NCBI GenBank assembly: GCA_963748295.1
Contig: CAVVIH010000006.1
Location: forward strand, 806,001-870,000
DNA from: CAVVIH01 sp963748295
GTDB lineage: Bacteria > Acidobacteriota > Vicinamibacteria > Vicinamibacterales > 2-12-FULL-66-21
Length of the DNA: 64,000 nt
Direction: 5' to 3'
The notes under the pieces were generated by a model. That model was given only the letters and a program-made list of their open reading frames with translations, searched no databases and was not told the DNA's origin. Positions 33,364 through 41,910 of the stretch are shown in pieces. Within the stretch, counting starts at the first letter, position 1. Every line of letters begins with the position of its first letter. The position numbers and the translations under genes are program-made.

Positions 33364-35508
33364 ATGAAGGGCACCGCGGTCAGCAACGGCAGAACCTCGA
33401 AGCAGGACCGATCGTCCGTCGATCTGCACGGCCTTTCCCCGGAAGACCTCCTTCGCGCCTACCGAACGATGGCCATGTCGCGGCGGCTGGACGACAAGGA
33501 AATCCAGCTCAAGAACCAGAGTCTGATCTTCTTCCAGATCAGCGGCGCCGGCCACGAAGCGGTCCTCGTCGCGGCCGGCATGCACCTGAAGCCCGGTCAC
33601 GACTGGTTCTTCCCGTATTACCGCGATCGCGCCCTCTGCCTCTCGCTCGGCATGACCCCGCTCGAGATGCTCCTGAGCGCGGTGGGGGCGAAGGACGATC
33701 CGAATTCCGGCGGCCGGCAGATGCCGTCCCACTGGGGCCACAAGCAGCTCAACATCGTCTCTCAGTCGAGCCCGACCGGCACACAGTGCCTCCACGCGAT
33801 CGGCGCCGCCGAAGCGGGACGCCTCTACGAGAAGGTCACGACGATCGAAGGGCGCGAGGGAAAGTTCCAGCCGGACGAAGTCGCCTATATCTCGATCGGC
33901 GAGGGCACGTCGAGCGAGGGTGAGTTCTGGGAATCGCTGAACTCCGCCTGCCTCGGCAGGCTGCCGGTCGTCTATCTGATCGAAGACAACGGCTACGCGA
34001 TCTCGGTGCCGGTCGAAGTGCAGACCGCCGGCGGCGACCTGTCGAAGCTGGTGTCGTCGTTCCCGGGTCTGTTCGTGCAGAGCATCGACGGCACCGACTT
34101 CCTCGGCAGCTACAAAGCCCTTGGCGACGCGATCGCGTATGCCCGCGCGCGCAAGGGACCGGCGCTGGTCCACGCGAAAGTGATTCGGCCCTACTCGCAC
34201 TCGCTGTCGGACGACGAGAAGCTTTACAAGACGCCGGACGAGCGGTCTGCGGAAGCGAAGCGCGACCCGATTGCGAGGTTCGCGGAGTTCCTCAAGAGCA
34301 ACGGCTTCGCGAACGAGTCGGAGCTGGCCGAGATCGCGAAAGAGGTCGAACGCGAGGTGAACGAGGCGTCGGACCTCGCGGTCAAGGCCGAGAAGCCCTC
34401 GAACGACTCGGCCGCGCTTTACGTGTACTCGCCCGACGTCGATCCGACCTCTGCCGAATTCACGACCGATCCCGTGCCCGAAGGCAAACCGGACACGATG
34501 GTCGCGGCGATCAATCGCACGCTGAAAGACGAGATGGCGCGCGATCACCGGATCGTCGTGTTCGGCGAAGACGTTGCCGATTGCAGCCGCGAGGCGGCGC
34601 TGGAATGCGTACCGGGCAAGGGCGGCGTCTTCAAGGTGACGCACGGCCTGCAGCGCGCCTTCGGCGGCACGCGCGTCTTCAATTCGCCCCTCGCCGAAGC
34701 CAACATCGTCGGCCGCGCGATCGGGATGGCGACGCGCGGGATCAAGCCGGTGGTCGAGATCCAGTTCTTCGACTACATCTGGCCGGCGATGATGCAGCTC
34801 CGCGACGAGCTCTCGATGCTGCGCTACCGCTCGAACAACGAGTTCTCGGCCCCGCTCGTCGTGCGCACGGCGATCGGCGGCTACCTGCGCGGCGGCGCGC
34901 CGTATCACAGCCAGTCGGGCGAGAGCATCTTCGCGCACTGCCCGGGGCTGCGGATCGTCTTCCCGTCGAACGCGCAGGACGCCGCGGGCCTGCTGCGGAC
35001 GGCGATTCGATGCGACGATCCGGTGCTGTTCCTCGAGCACAAGCACCTCTACCGCCAGACCTACAACAAAGGGGAATATCCCGGCGCCGAATACATGATC
35101 CCGTTCGGCAAGTCGTCAGTGCGCCGCGACGGCACCGACGTCACCGTGATCACCTGGGGCGCGCTCGTGCAGCGCTCGCTGCTGGCGGCGCAGCAGGCGG
35201 AAAAGGACGGCGTCAGCGCAATGGTGGTCGACCTCCGCTCGATCATTCCGTTCGACTGGGAAGGCATCGCGCAGGCGGTCCGGAAAACGAATCGCGTCGT
35301 GATCGCGCACGAGGATCAGCTGACGTGCGGCTTTGGCGCCGAGCTGGCGGCGCGCATCGCCGACGAGCTGTTCGAGCACCTCGATGCGCCGGTGCGGCGC
35401 GTGGCCGCGCTGGACACGCCGGTCGCATACGCGCCGAATCTCGAGGAAGTGATCCTGCCGCAGTCGGCCGACGTGCTGAAGGCGATCAAGGATCTCGCCG
35501 CCTACTGA
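33364..35508 (+). CDS. fused alpha-beta E1 component of a 2-oxo acid dehydrogenase
   Basis: This 714-residue protein joins both E1 subunits. Residues about 25-340 are the alpha part, with the thiamine diphosphate motif GEGTSSEGEFWESLN to IEDNGYAIS and FYRD-type FPYYRDRA. Residues about 375-714 are the beta part with VFGEDVAD, NSPLAEANIVGRAIGMA and a C-terminal transketolase-like domain. It would decarboxylate a branched-chain or related 2-oxo acid and pass the acyl group to a lipoyl E2. No E2 or E3 gene lies in the window, so the complex must be completed from elsewhere. Closest in layout to fused 2-oxoisovalerate dehydrogenase E1. A consensus -10 box lies upstream. Confidence 0.9.
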   Translation: MKGTAVSNGRTSKQDRSSVDLHGLSPEDLLRAYRTMAMSRRLDDKEIQLKNQSLIFFQISGAGHEAVLVAAGMHLKPGHDWFFPYYRDRALCLSLGMTPLEMLLSAVGAKDDPNSGGRQMPSHWGHKQLNIVSQSSPTGTQCLHAIGAAEAGRLYEKVTTIEGREGKFQPDEVAYISIGEGTSSEGEFWESLNSACLGRLPVVYLIEDNGYAISVPVEVQTAGGDLSKLVSSFPGLFVQSIDGTDFLGSYKALGDAIAYARARKGPALVHAKVIRPYSHSLSDDEKLYKTPDERSAEAKRDPIARFAEFLKSNGFANESELAEIAKEVEREVNEASDLAVKAEKPSNDSAALYVYSPDVDPTSAEFTTDPVPEGKPDTMVAAINRTLKDEMARDHRIVVFGEDVADCSREAALECVPGKGGVFKVTHGLQRAFGGTRVFNSPLAEANIVGRAIGMATRGIKPVVEIQFFDYIWPAMMQLRDELSMLRYRSNNEFSAPLVVRTAIGGYLRGGAPYHSQSGESIFAHCPGLRIVFPSNAQDAAGLLRTAIRCDDPVLFLEHKHLYRQTYNKGEYPGAEYMIPFGKSSVRRDGTDVTVITWGALVQRSLLAAQQAEKDGVSAMVVDLRSIIPFDWEGIAQAVRKTNRVVIAHEDQLTCGFGAELAARIADELFEHLDAPVRRVAALDTPVAYAPNLEEVILPQSADVLKAIKDLAAY

Positions 35509-35533
35509 GGTCCGAACGCCGCTGAGGCGCACG

Positions 35534-36535
35534 ATGCTTCGTCACCTGGCCGCGGCGACCGTCCTCTCGCTCGCCATTCCCGCGATCCCGCTCGAAACGC
35601 TGACGTCGATCGGCGCGCTGCCCGCCCACGTCGCGGGCCGGATCGAGCAGATGACCGCCTGCGAGCAGGCCGCCGACGGGCGCTACTTCGTCTTCGATCG
35701 CCGGTCGCACACGGTGTTCACGGCTCCCCCCAGCGGCGACAGCATCCAGCAGCTCATTCAGATTGGCGCCGAGCAGGGCCGGGTGCTCCGGCCGACCGCC
35801 TTCGATCTCGCCGAGGACCAGACATTCGTCGTCGCGGATGCGCCGGGAAACCGCGGGCGGATTCAGGTGTTCTCCGGCAGCGGCTCGACGCTCGGCGGCT
35901 TCACCCTGCCGCAGCAGGAGGCTCCGATGATCGTGCTCGACGGCCTCGTGATGAGCGGCGTCGGCTCGCTCGAGTACACGGGACGATCGGTGCTGATCAG
36001 CCAGCCGCAGAACGGCACGCTCGTCAGCGAGTATGCGCTCGACGGCCGGACGCTGCGGACGTTCGGCGAGTTGCGCCCGACCGGCCAGGAGCACGACAGG
36101 GACGTGCACATCGCGCTCAACTCGGGCGCGATCGTCGTCAACCCGCGGGGCGGCTCCTACTACGTGTTCCTCGCCGGACGGCCGATGTTCAGGAAGTACG
36201 ACGCGGCCGGCGTCCTGCAGTTCGAGCGACACATCGAAGGCGCGGAAGTCGATCCGTACATCCGGTCGATCCCGACCACCTGGCCGCGAAAGAAGGGAGA
36301 GGACGGCGGCGAGTTCCCGATCGTCCGTCCGGCGATTCGAGCCGCGGGCGCCGATGCGCAAGGCAACCTCTGGATCGCGCTCGCCGTGCCGACGACCTAC
36401 GTCTACGATGCGGATGGCGACAAGCGGAGAACGATCCAGTTTCGCGCCGCCGGCATCATCACGCCGACGAGCCTGAGCTTCACGCGCGAGGGTCAGCTGC
36501 TGATCGCGCCAGGCTGTTATTCGTTCAGGCCGTAG
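35534..36535 (+). CDS. exported protein, probably a six-bladed beta-propeller
   Basis: This 333-residue protein begins with a hydrophobic segment (LAAATVLSLAIPAIPLE) that may be a signal peptide. The rest shows repeating strand patterns like ADGRYFVFDRRSHTVF, PTAFDLAEDQTFVVADAP, GRIQVFSGSG and ADAQGNLWIALAVPTTYVYD, as in NHL or SMP-30-like propellers. No catalytic motif is recognised. It starts 25 bases after the E1 stop and may be co-transcribed; it ends seven bases before the convergent gvpK stop. Function unknown. Confidence 0.6.
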   Translation: MLRHLAAATVLSLAIPAIPLETLTSIGALPAHVAGRIEQMTACEQAADGRYFVFDRRSHTVFTAPPSGDSIQQLIQIGAEQGRVLRPTAFDLAEDQTFVVADAPGNRGRIQVFSGSGSTLGGFTLPQQEAPMIVLDGLVMSGVGSLEYTGRSVLISQPQNGTLVSEYALDGRTLRTFGELRPTGQEHDRDVHIALNSGAIVVNPRGGSYYVFLAGRPMFRKYDAAGVLQFERHIEGAEVDPYIRSIPTTWPRKKGEDGGEFPIVRPAIRAAGADAQGNLWIALAVPTTYVYDADGDKRRTIQFRAAGIITPTSLSFTREGQLLIAPGCYSFRP

Positions 36536-36542
36536 CGGCCAG

Positions 36543-36977
36543 TCACATCAGCTTGCCGACGGGACCGAGGTCGAGGTTCAGATCCTCGGGACTGAGATCG
36601 AACTGCGCGCCGAGCTCGCGCACGGTCTCTTCCAGCCGCATCAGCGCGAGACCGACGGCTTCTGTTTCTTCAGCCGTCAACGTGTCCGCCTCCATCCGCC
36701 GGATCGCCTGGCGCTCGAGAAGCTGACGGATCAGCTCGACGATTGTCAGCACCAGCTTCACGACCGATCGCCTGACGTCGTCCGGATTCGCGTTCCAGCG
36801 CGGCGGTCCGGCGGCCTGCGCGGCCCGCTGCAGGTTCGCCCTCAGCTCGTCGATCTCGCGCACTTCGGCGGGGACCGCCTTGACGGGGCCAGCGCGAGGC
36901 GCCCGACGCTTTCGTTTCGCCGCCGGTCGCTTCGCTTTCACGGCAACAGCTCTGGCGCGAACGCGAACGGCGGCCAT
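36543..36977 (-). CDS. gvpK: gas vesicle protein GvpK
   Basis: The last gene of the gas vesicle operon. After a basic, Arg/Lys/Ala-rich leader of about 40 residues the 144-residue protein has the conserved GvpK core: RWNANPDDVRRSVVKLVLTI, LLERQAIRRMEADTLT, and the ending FDLSPEDLNLDLGPVGKL. GvpK is a small accessory protein needed for vesicle formation in several species. Its ATG overlaps the upstream GvpL/F gene by 40 bases. The basic leader is longer than in many homologues. The identification is firm from the C-terminal 90 residues. Confidence 0.95.
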   Translation of the reverse strand: MAAVRVRARAVAVKAKRPAAKRKRRAPRAGPVKAVPAEVREIDELRANLQRAAQAAGPPRWNANPDDVRRSVVKLVLTIVELIRQLLERQAIRRMEADTLTAEETEAVGLALMRLEETVRELGAQFDLSPEDLNLDLGPVGKLM

Positions 36978-37606
36978 GGACCGGACACCACGACAGTGTC
37001 CGAGGCTCGCGAACGGGACACCACGCGGGCGACACGCGCTTCGTAGTCGCCGCTGAGCCCTCGGTCGACGAGATGATGCATCGCCAGCTGCATGCGCCCG
37101 CGCCCTGCATCGAGGCGCTCTTGCGCGGCGAGCGGCGCGACGGCGCGGCGAATCGATGACGCGAGACGCGTCAGCTTCGGTGTGGCCGCGGCTCGGCGCG
37201 CTTTCAGGTACGCCGTGCCGCTCGTTCCGGCCGGCGGCGCGGCGATCGGACGCTCATCGTCAGTAAACAAGCGAACCGTCATCTGCTCCCTGTTTCGGAC
37301 GGCTTTCAGCGCGGCGCCCAGCAGCTCTTCGCGCGCCTTGACGAGCCGCTCGAGCTCACCCTGGTCCACCAACGCGCCGAACCGGACCGGCAGAATTGCC
37401 TCGCACTTCCGAGCCAGCTTCACCACCACGTCATGCTGACCACGAAGCGATGCCTCTGAAATCCGAGGCTGCGTTCTCCGTCGCTCGACCGCCGCATAGA
37501 TGCCACGGACGGGCATGAATTCGATCCGATGGCGCGCTATCCGCATCGTTGTGGCGTTGGCTGCCGGCGGCCGCTCGACGAGAGCGAGCACGTAGACATT
37601 GCTCAT
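36938..37606 (-). CDS. GvpL/GvpF family gas vesicle protein (third copy)
   Basis: Starting at ATG 37606, which shares ATGA with the stop of the upstream GvpJ/S-like gene, the product is 222 residues. It has the GvpF/L plan in shortened form: SNVYVLALVERPP at the N-terminus, CEAILPVRFGALVDQGELERLV in the middle, a coiled Ala/Arg-rich region, and the closing VVVSGPWPPFAFAP, which matches the GPWPPY(N)F hallmark. GvpF/L proteins are accessory or minor wall components that bind GvpA. One of three such genes in this operon. The longer open frame upstream is not part of the protein. Confidence 0.88.
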   Translation of the reverse strand: MSNVYVLALVERPPAANATTMRIARHRIEFMPVRGIYAAVERRRTQPRISEASLRGQHDVVVKLARKCEAILPVRFGALVDQGELERLVKAREELLGAALKAVRNREQMTVRLFTDDERPIAAPPAGTSGTAYLKARRAAATPKLTRLASSIRRAVAPLAAQERLDAGRGRMQLAMHHLVDRGLSGDYEARVARVVSRSRASDTVVVSGPWPPFAFAPELLP

Positions 37607-37899
37607 TTTCTGGCGCGCGGAAAGATCCGATCCGCGGCGCACAACAGCGCCGACAGGCGAACGTACACGAGATCGACGTTCGCCAGCGCCAGGATGATGT
37701 CCGCGTTCAGGACGACGCCCTTGTTGAGAAGGCTGTCGATCACGTCGAGCAGCGACGACTCCCGATCGTCGATCAGCCTGGCAATCTTCGCGCGCGGCGG
37801 CGGCCCCGGACGACGGTGCGACGCCGGCAGCGGCGGATGGCTGGACGTCGGCGGGTGGACCTTCGAAACTGTGCTGTGATGCCTGCGCTTTACTGCCAT
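37603..37899 (-). CDS. GvpA/J/S-family gas vesicle protein with basic leader
   Basis: This 98-residue protein has about 45 residues of His-, Pro- and Arg-rich leader, then the GvpA-like core SLLDVIDSLLNKGVVLNAD followed by IILALANVDLVYVRL and a short tail. The LLDVIDxLLxKGVV and VDLVYV pattern is closer to GvpJ/GvpS-type minor proteins than to the main wall protein GvpA. It lies between two GvpL/F genes: three bases after one and overlapping the next by ATGA. The extended leader is unusual. Likely a minor structural or nucleation subunit. Confidence 0.88.
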   Translation of the reverse strand: MAVKRRHHSTVSKVHPPTSSHPPLPASHRRPGPPPRAKIARLIDDRESSLLDVIDSLLNKGVVLNADIILALANVDLVYVRLSALLCAADRIFPRARK

Positions 37900-37902
37900 C
37901 CG

Positions 37903-38670
37903 TCAGAGACTCTGAATGAAGTTGTAGGCCGGCCATGGACCGGTCAGCGTCAGGTCGGCGCCTGCGTCACGGCAGCGCCGCGCCTCGCGATTGACCGCCG
38001 CCTTGAACCGCAGCTTCCGGCCCGAGGGCACGAGCAGCGCCGCATCGAGCAGCGGCGGCGCCGGCGCGCCGGACGGCGGCGGCTGGCGCTTCGTCTGCCT
38101 GGCAAAACGGCCGAGGACGACGAATGCGTGTTCCGCCGCCTCGACGGCGGCCGTCGCCCGCGCCTGCGCTTCGTCGCGCGCGCGGCGCTTCGCGGCGAGA
38201 AACGCGGTGCCCGACGCGGCCGGCTGCGCCGCCCCTCGAGCGGCCGGCGATCCGTCCTGCGTGCGCATGATCCGGACGCCCCACTCTTCCGCCCCGCGAA
38301 CGCGTTTCGCGACGCTCTCGAGCTGCGGCCTCCTGCGGCGCATCTCTTCGAGCGCTCGTGCGGGGGTCGAGAAAATAGTGAACAACTTCATCGGAATCAC
38401 CGTCGCGCCGGCGGCATGGCTGAATCGTTCCACGATCGCCTCGTGCGCGAGCGCGATCCGCGACACCCAATCGAGATCCTGGAGGCGCTCCTGAATCTCC
38501 CGCTCCGCATATTCATCGAGCGGCACCGACGCGCTCACCAGCCACAGGCCGCGGGCGATCGAATCGATCGCAGCCGCGGATGCACCCGGAATGCCTGGGG
38601 GCATCCGCGTCATGGGCGGGCGCGTTGGCCTGTGCACGACGCAGTAAACGTAGGTGGCGCTGCCGCTCAT
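37903..38670 (-). CDS. GvpL/GvpF family gas vesicle protein (second copy)
   Basis: This 255-residue protein starts SATYVYCVVHRPT, the typical GvpF/L opening, followed by ALAHEAIVERFSHAAGATVIP, then MKLFTIF in place of the more common MSFGTVF, a long Ala/Arg/Gln helical segment, and the closing LTLTGPWPAYNFIQS. It is shorter than the first copy at 40967 and longer than the third, so the three copies are diverged paralogues rather than recent duplicates. It sits 27 bases downstream of the ATPase gene and three bases before the GvpJ/S-like gene. Confidence 0.92.
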   Translation of the reverse strand: MSGSATYVYCVVHRPTRPPMTRMPPGIPGASAAAIDSIARGLWLVSASVPLDEYAEREIQERLQDLDWVSRIALAHEAIVERFSHAAGATVIPMKLFTIFSTPARALEEMRRRRPQLESVAKRVRGAEEWGVRIMRTQDGSPAARGAAQPAASGTAFLAAKRRARDEAQARATAAVEAAEHAFVVLGRFARQTKRQPPPSGAPAPPLLDAALLVPSGRKLRFKAAVNREARRCRDAGADLTLTGPWPAYNFIQSL

Positions 38671-38697
38671 GACGATGACGCTCGATGATATCTCACG

Positions 38698-40737
38698 TCA
38701 GGATGCCGACTTTTCAAAGGGACGGCGCCACTCGCCAGACCACCGCTCCAGCATCTCGAGGCCGACCGGCGGCGGCACAGCGGCTGGCGCGAGCAGAATC
38801 GATGCATCAGGTGCGTAGCGCCGGACCCTTGGTACGAGCGCCGAGACGATCTGTCGCTCGCGACGGCCCGCGCGGCGGCAGCGCGCACAGGCGCCGGCGC
38901 CGGCGGCGTTGACGATCAACGCCGGCACGTGGACCGCCAGGCGCCGCAGGCTGTTCAGCAGCCGCAGCGTCTCGGCCTGCGGAAGCGCCGCCGCGCGCGT
39001 GACGACGATGAAATGCGACTCGCGGGGATTGGCGAGCAGCGCGCGGAGCTGGCCGAGACGCCGCGACAGGCGCAGAAGCGTCCCGCCCAGCTCGCCGACG
39101 CCGATGACACTCTGATACTTGAGCACGATCGACATCAGCGCCTTCGTCCAGTCCTGCACCGTCGCCGGCGTCTCGAGCAGGCGCAGCGCGTGCCCGGTTG
39201 GCGCCGTGTCGACAACCAGCGTGTCGTAGCCGCCAGGCGACAGCAGGTCGATGACGCCGAGCACGGCCGCAATCTCGTCGAGCCCCGGCGGCGCGAGGTC
39301 GAGCAGGTCGTGCAGCACCCGGCGATCGTAGGACGCGTCGATCGCCGAACCGCGCGACAGACGATCGAACACGCGATCGATCGCCGCCGCATAATCCTCG
39401 CGAAACGCGGCAAACGCCAGCGACGCATCGAGCTCGCGCGCGTCGAGGTTCGCGGGACCGCCGGGAATCTGGCGCGCCACGTCGTCCACCGGCGTCGCGA
39501 GCAGGTCGGACAGCGAATGCGCCGGATCCGTCGAGACCAGGAGCACGCGCCGCGTTGGATGGCCGCACGCAATCCTCAACGCTGCGGCGGCGGCGCACGT
39601 GGTCTTGCCGACGCCGCCCTTCCCGCCGAACATCAACAGCCTGACAGGCTTGTCGTCGAACGGCCGGGGAACGCCGGCGGCGAGCGTCGCGATCTGCAGC
39701 CGGATCGACGTCCGCGTCCCAGCCGGGCGCCTGACGCGGAGCGGCCGATCGAGCTGACGGGCAAGCCGGCTCAAGGCGGGCACACCGACCGGTTCGCGAT
39801 CGGCCGCCTCGACGCTGGAAATGCGCGGCAGCGTCGAGCGCATGCGCGCGAGCCCTCCGGTGAGCGCCATGATGGCCCGCTGCTCCTCCGCGCGTCTGGC
39901 TCGGCACCAGCGGCACACGCCCGTCGGCGCCGGCGTCAGACGGTTGACGACGATCTCGGCGAGCGGGATCCCGGCGGCGTCCAGCCGACCGACCGCGTCC
40001 AGTGTTTCCGCGACCGACAGCGGTTCGGCGAGCGTGACCAGGACGACGCTGGTGAGCGCTGGATCGCGGAGCAGATCCCGCAGTGCGGCGGCATCGTGCT
40101 GAAGCCCGTGGATCACCTCATCGGTTTCGTCCTCGATGCGGGCGCCGCGCAACGCGTCGACGATGGCATGATGCTTCGCCTGCATGTGATCGAAGACGCG
40201 CGCGAGGCCGGCGAGCGTCTCGGGCATGGCGAGCATCCGCAGCGTATGGCCGGTGGGAGCCGTGTCGATCACGATGGCGTCGTAGCGTCCCGCCCGCACC
40301 TGGCGGAGGATCTCGAGCAGCGACGCCAGCTCGTCGATCCCCGGGAGGGAGAGGCCCAGCAGCAGCTGCACGTCGGTTTCGTCGAGCCACGTGCCACGCA
40401 CGGCGATGGCTTCGAGGGCCGGCGCCCGTTCCTTCAGCCAGCGGCCGAACGACTTGCGGGAATCGACTTCGAGCGCGTGCACGCGGGTCGCCGGAACCTG
40501 GCGCGGCGTGCCGCTCAGCGCGACGCCGAGCGCATCGCCCAGCGAAGGCGCCGGATCGGTGGAGATGATCAGGGTGCGCGCGCCGCGCGCGGCGCTGGCG
40601 GTGCCCCAGGCGGCTGCCAGCGTCGTCTTGCCGACGCCGCCTTTACCGCCGACGAGCCGGATCGTCGTGCGCGTCCCCTTCGAACGTCGCTTCAATGCCG
40701 GTGATCTTGTAGTCCTCGGGGGAGAGCGCGGCGGCAT
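38698..40737 (-). CDS. tandem two-domain ArsA/Get3-type ATPase within the gas vesicle operon
   Basis: A fusion of two anion-transporting-ATPase (ArsA/GET3) domains, about 679 residues from ATG 40737, which follows AGGGAA. Each half has the deviant Walker A GGKGGVGKTT (near residues 30 and 372), a switch I-like STDPAxSL, and DTAPTGHxLRxL. Each half also has a late CxxC: CRWC near residue 274 and CARC near residue 616. That CxxC is the zinc site of Get3/TRC40 tail-anchor chaperones. No arsB or arsR is nearby, so arsenite export is unlikely. The start overlaps gvpG by 95 bases, placing it firmly in the operon. A TTG at 40694 is the alternative start. A role in handling hydrophobic Gvp proteins is my inference. 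Confidence 0.85.
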   Translation of the reverse strand: MPPRSPPRTTRSPALKRRSKGTRTTIRLVGGKGGVGKTTLAAAWGTASAARGARTLIISTDPAPSLGDALGVALSGTPRQVPATRVHALEVDSRKSFGRWLKERAPALEAIAVRGTWLDETDVQLLLGLSLPGIDELASLLEILRQVRAGRYDAIVIDTAPTGHTLRMLAMPETLAGLARVFDHMQAKHHAIVDALRGARIEDETDEVIHGLQHDAAALRDLLRDPALTSVVLVTLAEPLSVAETLDAVGRLDAAGIPLAEIVVNRLTPAPTGVCRWCRARRAEEQRAIMALTGGLARMRSTLPRISSVEAADREPVGVPALSRLARQLDRPLRVRRPAGTRTSIRLQIATLAAGVPRPFDDKPVRLLMFGGKGGVGKTTCAAAAALRIACGHPTRRVLLVSTDPAHSLSDLLATPVDDVARQIPGGPANLDARELDASLAFAAFREDYAAAIDRVFDRLSRGSAIDASYDRRVLHDLLDLAPPGLDEIAAVLGVIDLLSPGGYDTLVVDTAPTGHALRLLETPATVQDWTKALMSIVLKYQSVIGVGELGGTLLRLSRRLGQLRALLANPRESHFIVVTRAAALPQAETLRLLNSLRRLAVHVPALIVNAAGAGACARCRRAGRRERQIVSALVPRVRRYAPDASILLAPAAVPPPVGLEMLERWSGEWRRPFEKSAS

Positions 40738-40963
40738 CGCTTCCCTGCCGCCGCTCGCGGATTTCACGGAGCCGCGCGAGGATGTCGGCCTCGAAGGTCT
40801 CGAACTCGTCCTGCGACATCTCACCCAGCTCGACGCGCATCTGGGCGGCGAGCAGCTGCTCCCGCAGCGCCGTGTCGTCGTTCAATTCGGTATCGACCGC
40901 CGCTGCCACCTTGTCGAGCACGAAGCGCAGGCTGCCGATCAGCAGCGAATCGAGGATGAACAC
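40643..40963 (-). CDS. gvpG: gas vesicle protein GvpG
   Basis: This 106-residue protein begins MFILDSLLIGSLRFVLDKVA, the conserved GvpG opening, followed by a charged helical segment TALREQLLAAQMRVELGEMS and EFETFEADILARLREIRE. The acidic, low-complexity tail overlaps the start of the ATPase gene. GvpG is a small helical accessory protein needed for vesicle assembly. The ATG lies three bases after the GvpF/L stop. Its length is close to the family norm, with a slightly longer C-terminus. Confidence 0.92.
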   Translation of the reverse strand: MFILDSLLIGSLRFVLDKVAAAVDTELNDDTALREQLLAAQMRVELGEMSQDEFETFEADILARLREIRERRQGSDAAALSPEDYKITGIEATFEGDAHDDPARRR

Positions 40964-40966
40964 GTC

Positions 40967-41901
40967 CTAGTGCGCTCTTTCCAGCTTCAGCCTGATGTTC
41001 ACGAAATTGTACGGCGGCCACGGACCGGTGTACTTGAACGTCAGCTTGTCGTAGCGGACGCCGATCTCCTTGACCCGCGCGTCGAATGCCTGTTCCGCGT
41101 CGCGGGTGACGAGAAACGCCGCGTTCATGATCATCCGATCGCCGATCGGCTTGTTCGACCGTGAGGCGACCGACACGTCGCGCAGCGCCTGGAAGATTTC
41201 CGTCACGTAGCGTTCCGAACGGGCCTGCAGCGCGGCGTCGATCAGCCGTCCGTACTGCATGCGCGCGAAATACGTCGAGCCCTTCTGCGACGAGATCTCT
41301 CCCTTCAGGCGGCGGATGTCCTCGTCCTCTTCTTCGATTTCACGGATGATCTGATCGCGGTCCCACAAGACCTTGAGCCCGAACTCGAACTTGCCGAGCA
41401 TCTTGCTCAACACATCGGTGAAGGCGTCGTAGGCGGACCTCAGCAGCTCCATGATGTCGTCGTCGGTCTTGAACACCGTCCCGAACGACATCGGGATGAC
41501 CGTGTGCTGCTGCATCACCGTCTCGTTCACGCGCTGATGCGCGAGGACGTTGTCCGGGTCGGATCCTGGACCACCATCGGCGTATTCGAGACGACCGCCG
41601 CGATGTCGCGGTAGTGCACCGTGTGCACGTCGGCCGGCTCCGCCCCGATGCCGAGCGGCCCGAATCGCAGCGGCCGTTCAGACTTGATGATGCAGTAGAC
41701 GTACTTGCCTTCGTTCGACTCCTCCGCCGGCGCCGCGCTGGTTCGCGGCGGCCGCGCCTGCGCCGGCATGCGCACGCGCTCGAGCTTCCCGCGCGCCGGG
41801 GCAGCTGTGCCGCCTGACATGCGCTCGACGACTCCCGGGCGCGTCGTCCGCGCCCGTTTCGGCCGGGCCGCTGCCCGGGTCTTTGTCTGCTTCTTCGCCA
41901 T
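40967..41901 (-). CDS. GvpF/GvpL family gas vesicle protein (first copy), frameshifted
   Basis: The gene starts at 41901 with a basic leader (MAKKQTKTRAAARPKRA). It reaches KYVYCIIKSERPLRFGPLGI and VVSNTPMVVQDPTR and then breaks at about 41553-41558. Restoring one base in the GG run of CCCGGACAAC gives DNVLAHQRVNETVMQQHTVI, which joins smoothly to PMSFGTVFKTDDDIMELLRS and on to the closing GPWPPYNFVNI at 40967. The whole protein is about 311 residues, with a complete GvpF/L fold and the long helical middle DQIIREIEEEDEDIRRLKGE. It is the most canonical of the three copies. As read, no full-length product would be made. Confidence 0.88.
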
Positions 41902-41910
41902 ATGCGTGCC

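Noticed and set aside
33307..35046. A 579-residue open frame opposite the E1 gene
   Set aside because: Antisense of a strongly conserved enzyme; no recognisable motifs.
38698..40737. Arsenite efflux ATPase (arsA) for arsenic resistance
   Set aside because: No arsB, arsD or arsR nearby; both halves carry the Get3-type CxxC; the gene is overlapped by gvpG inside a gas vesicle operon.
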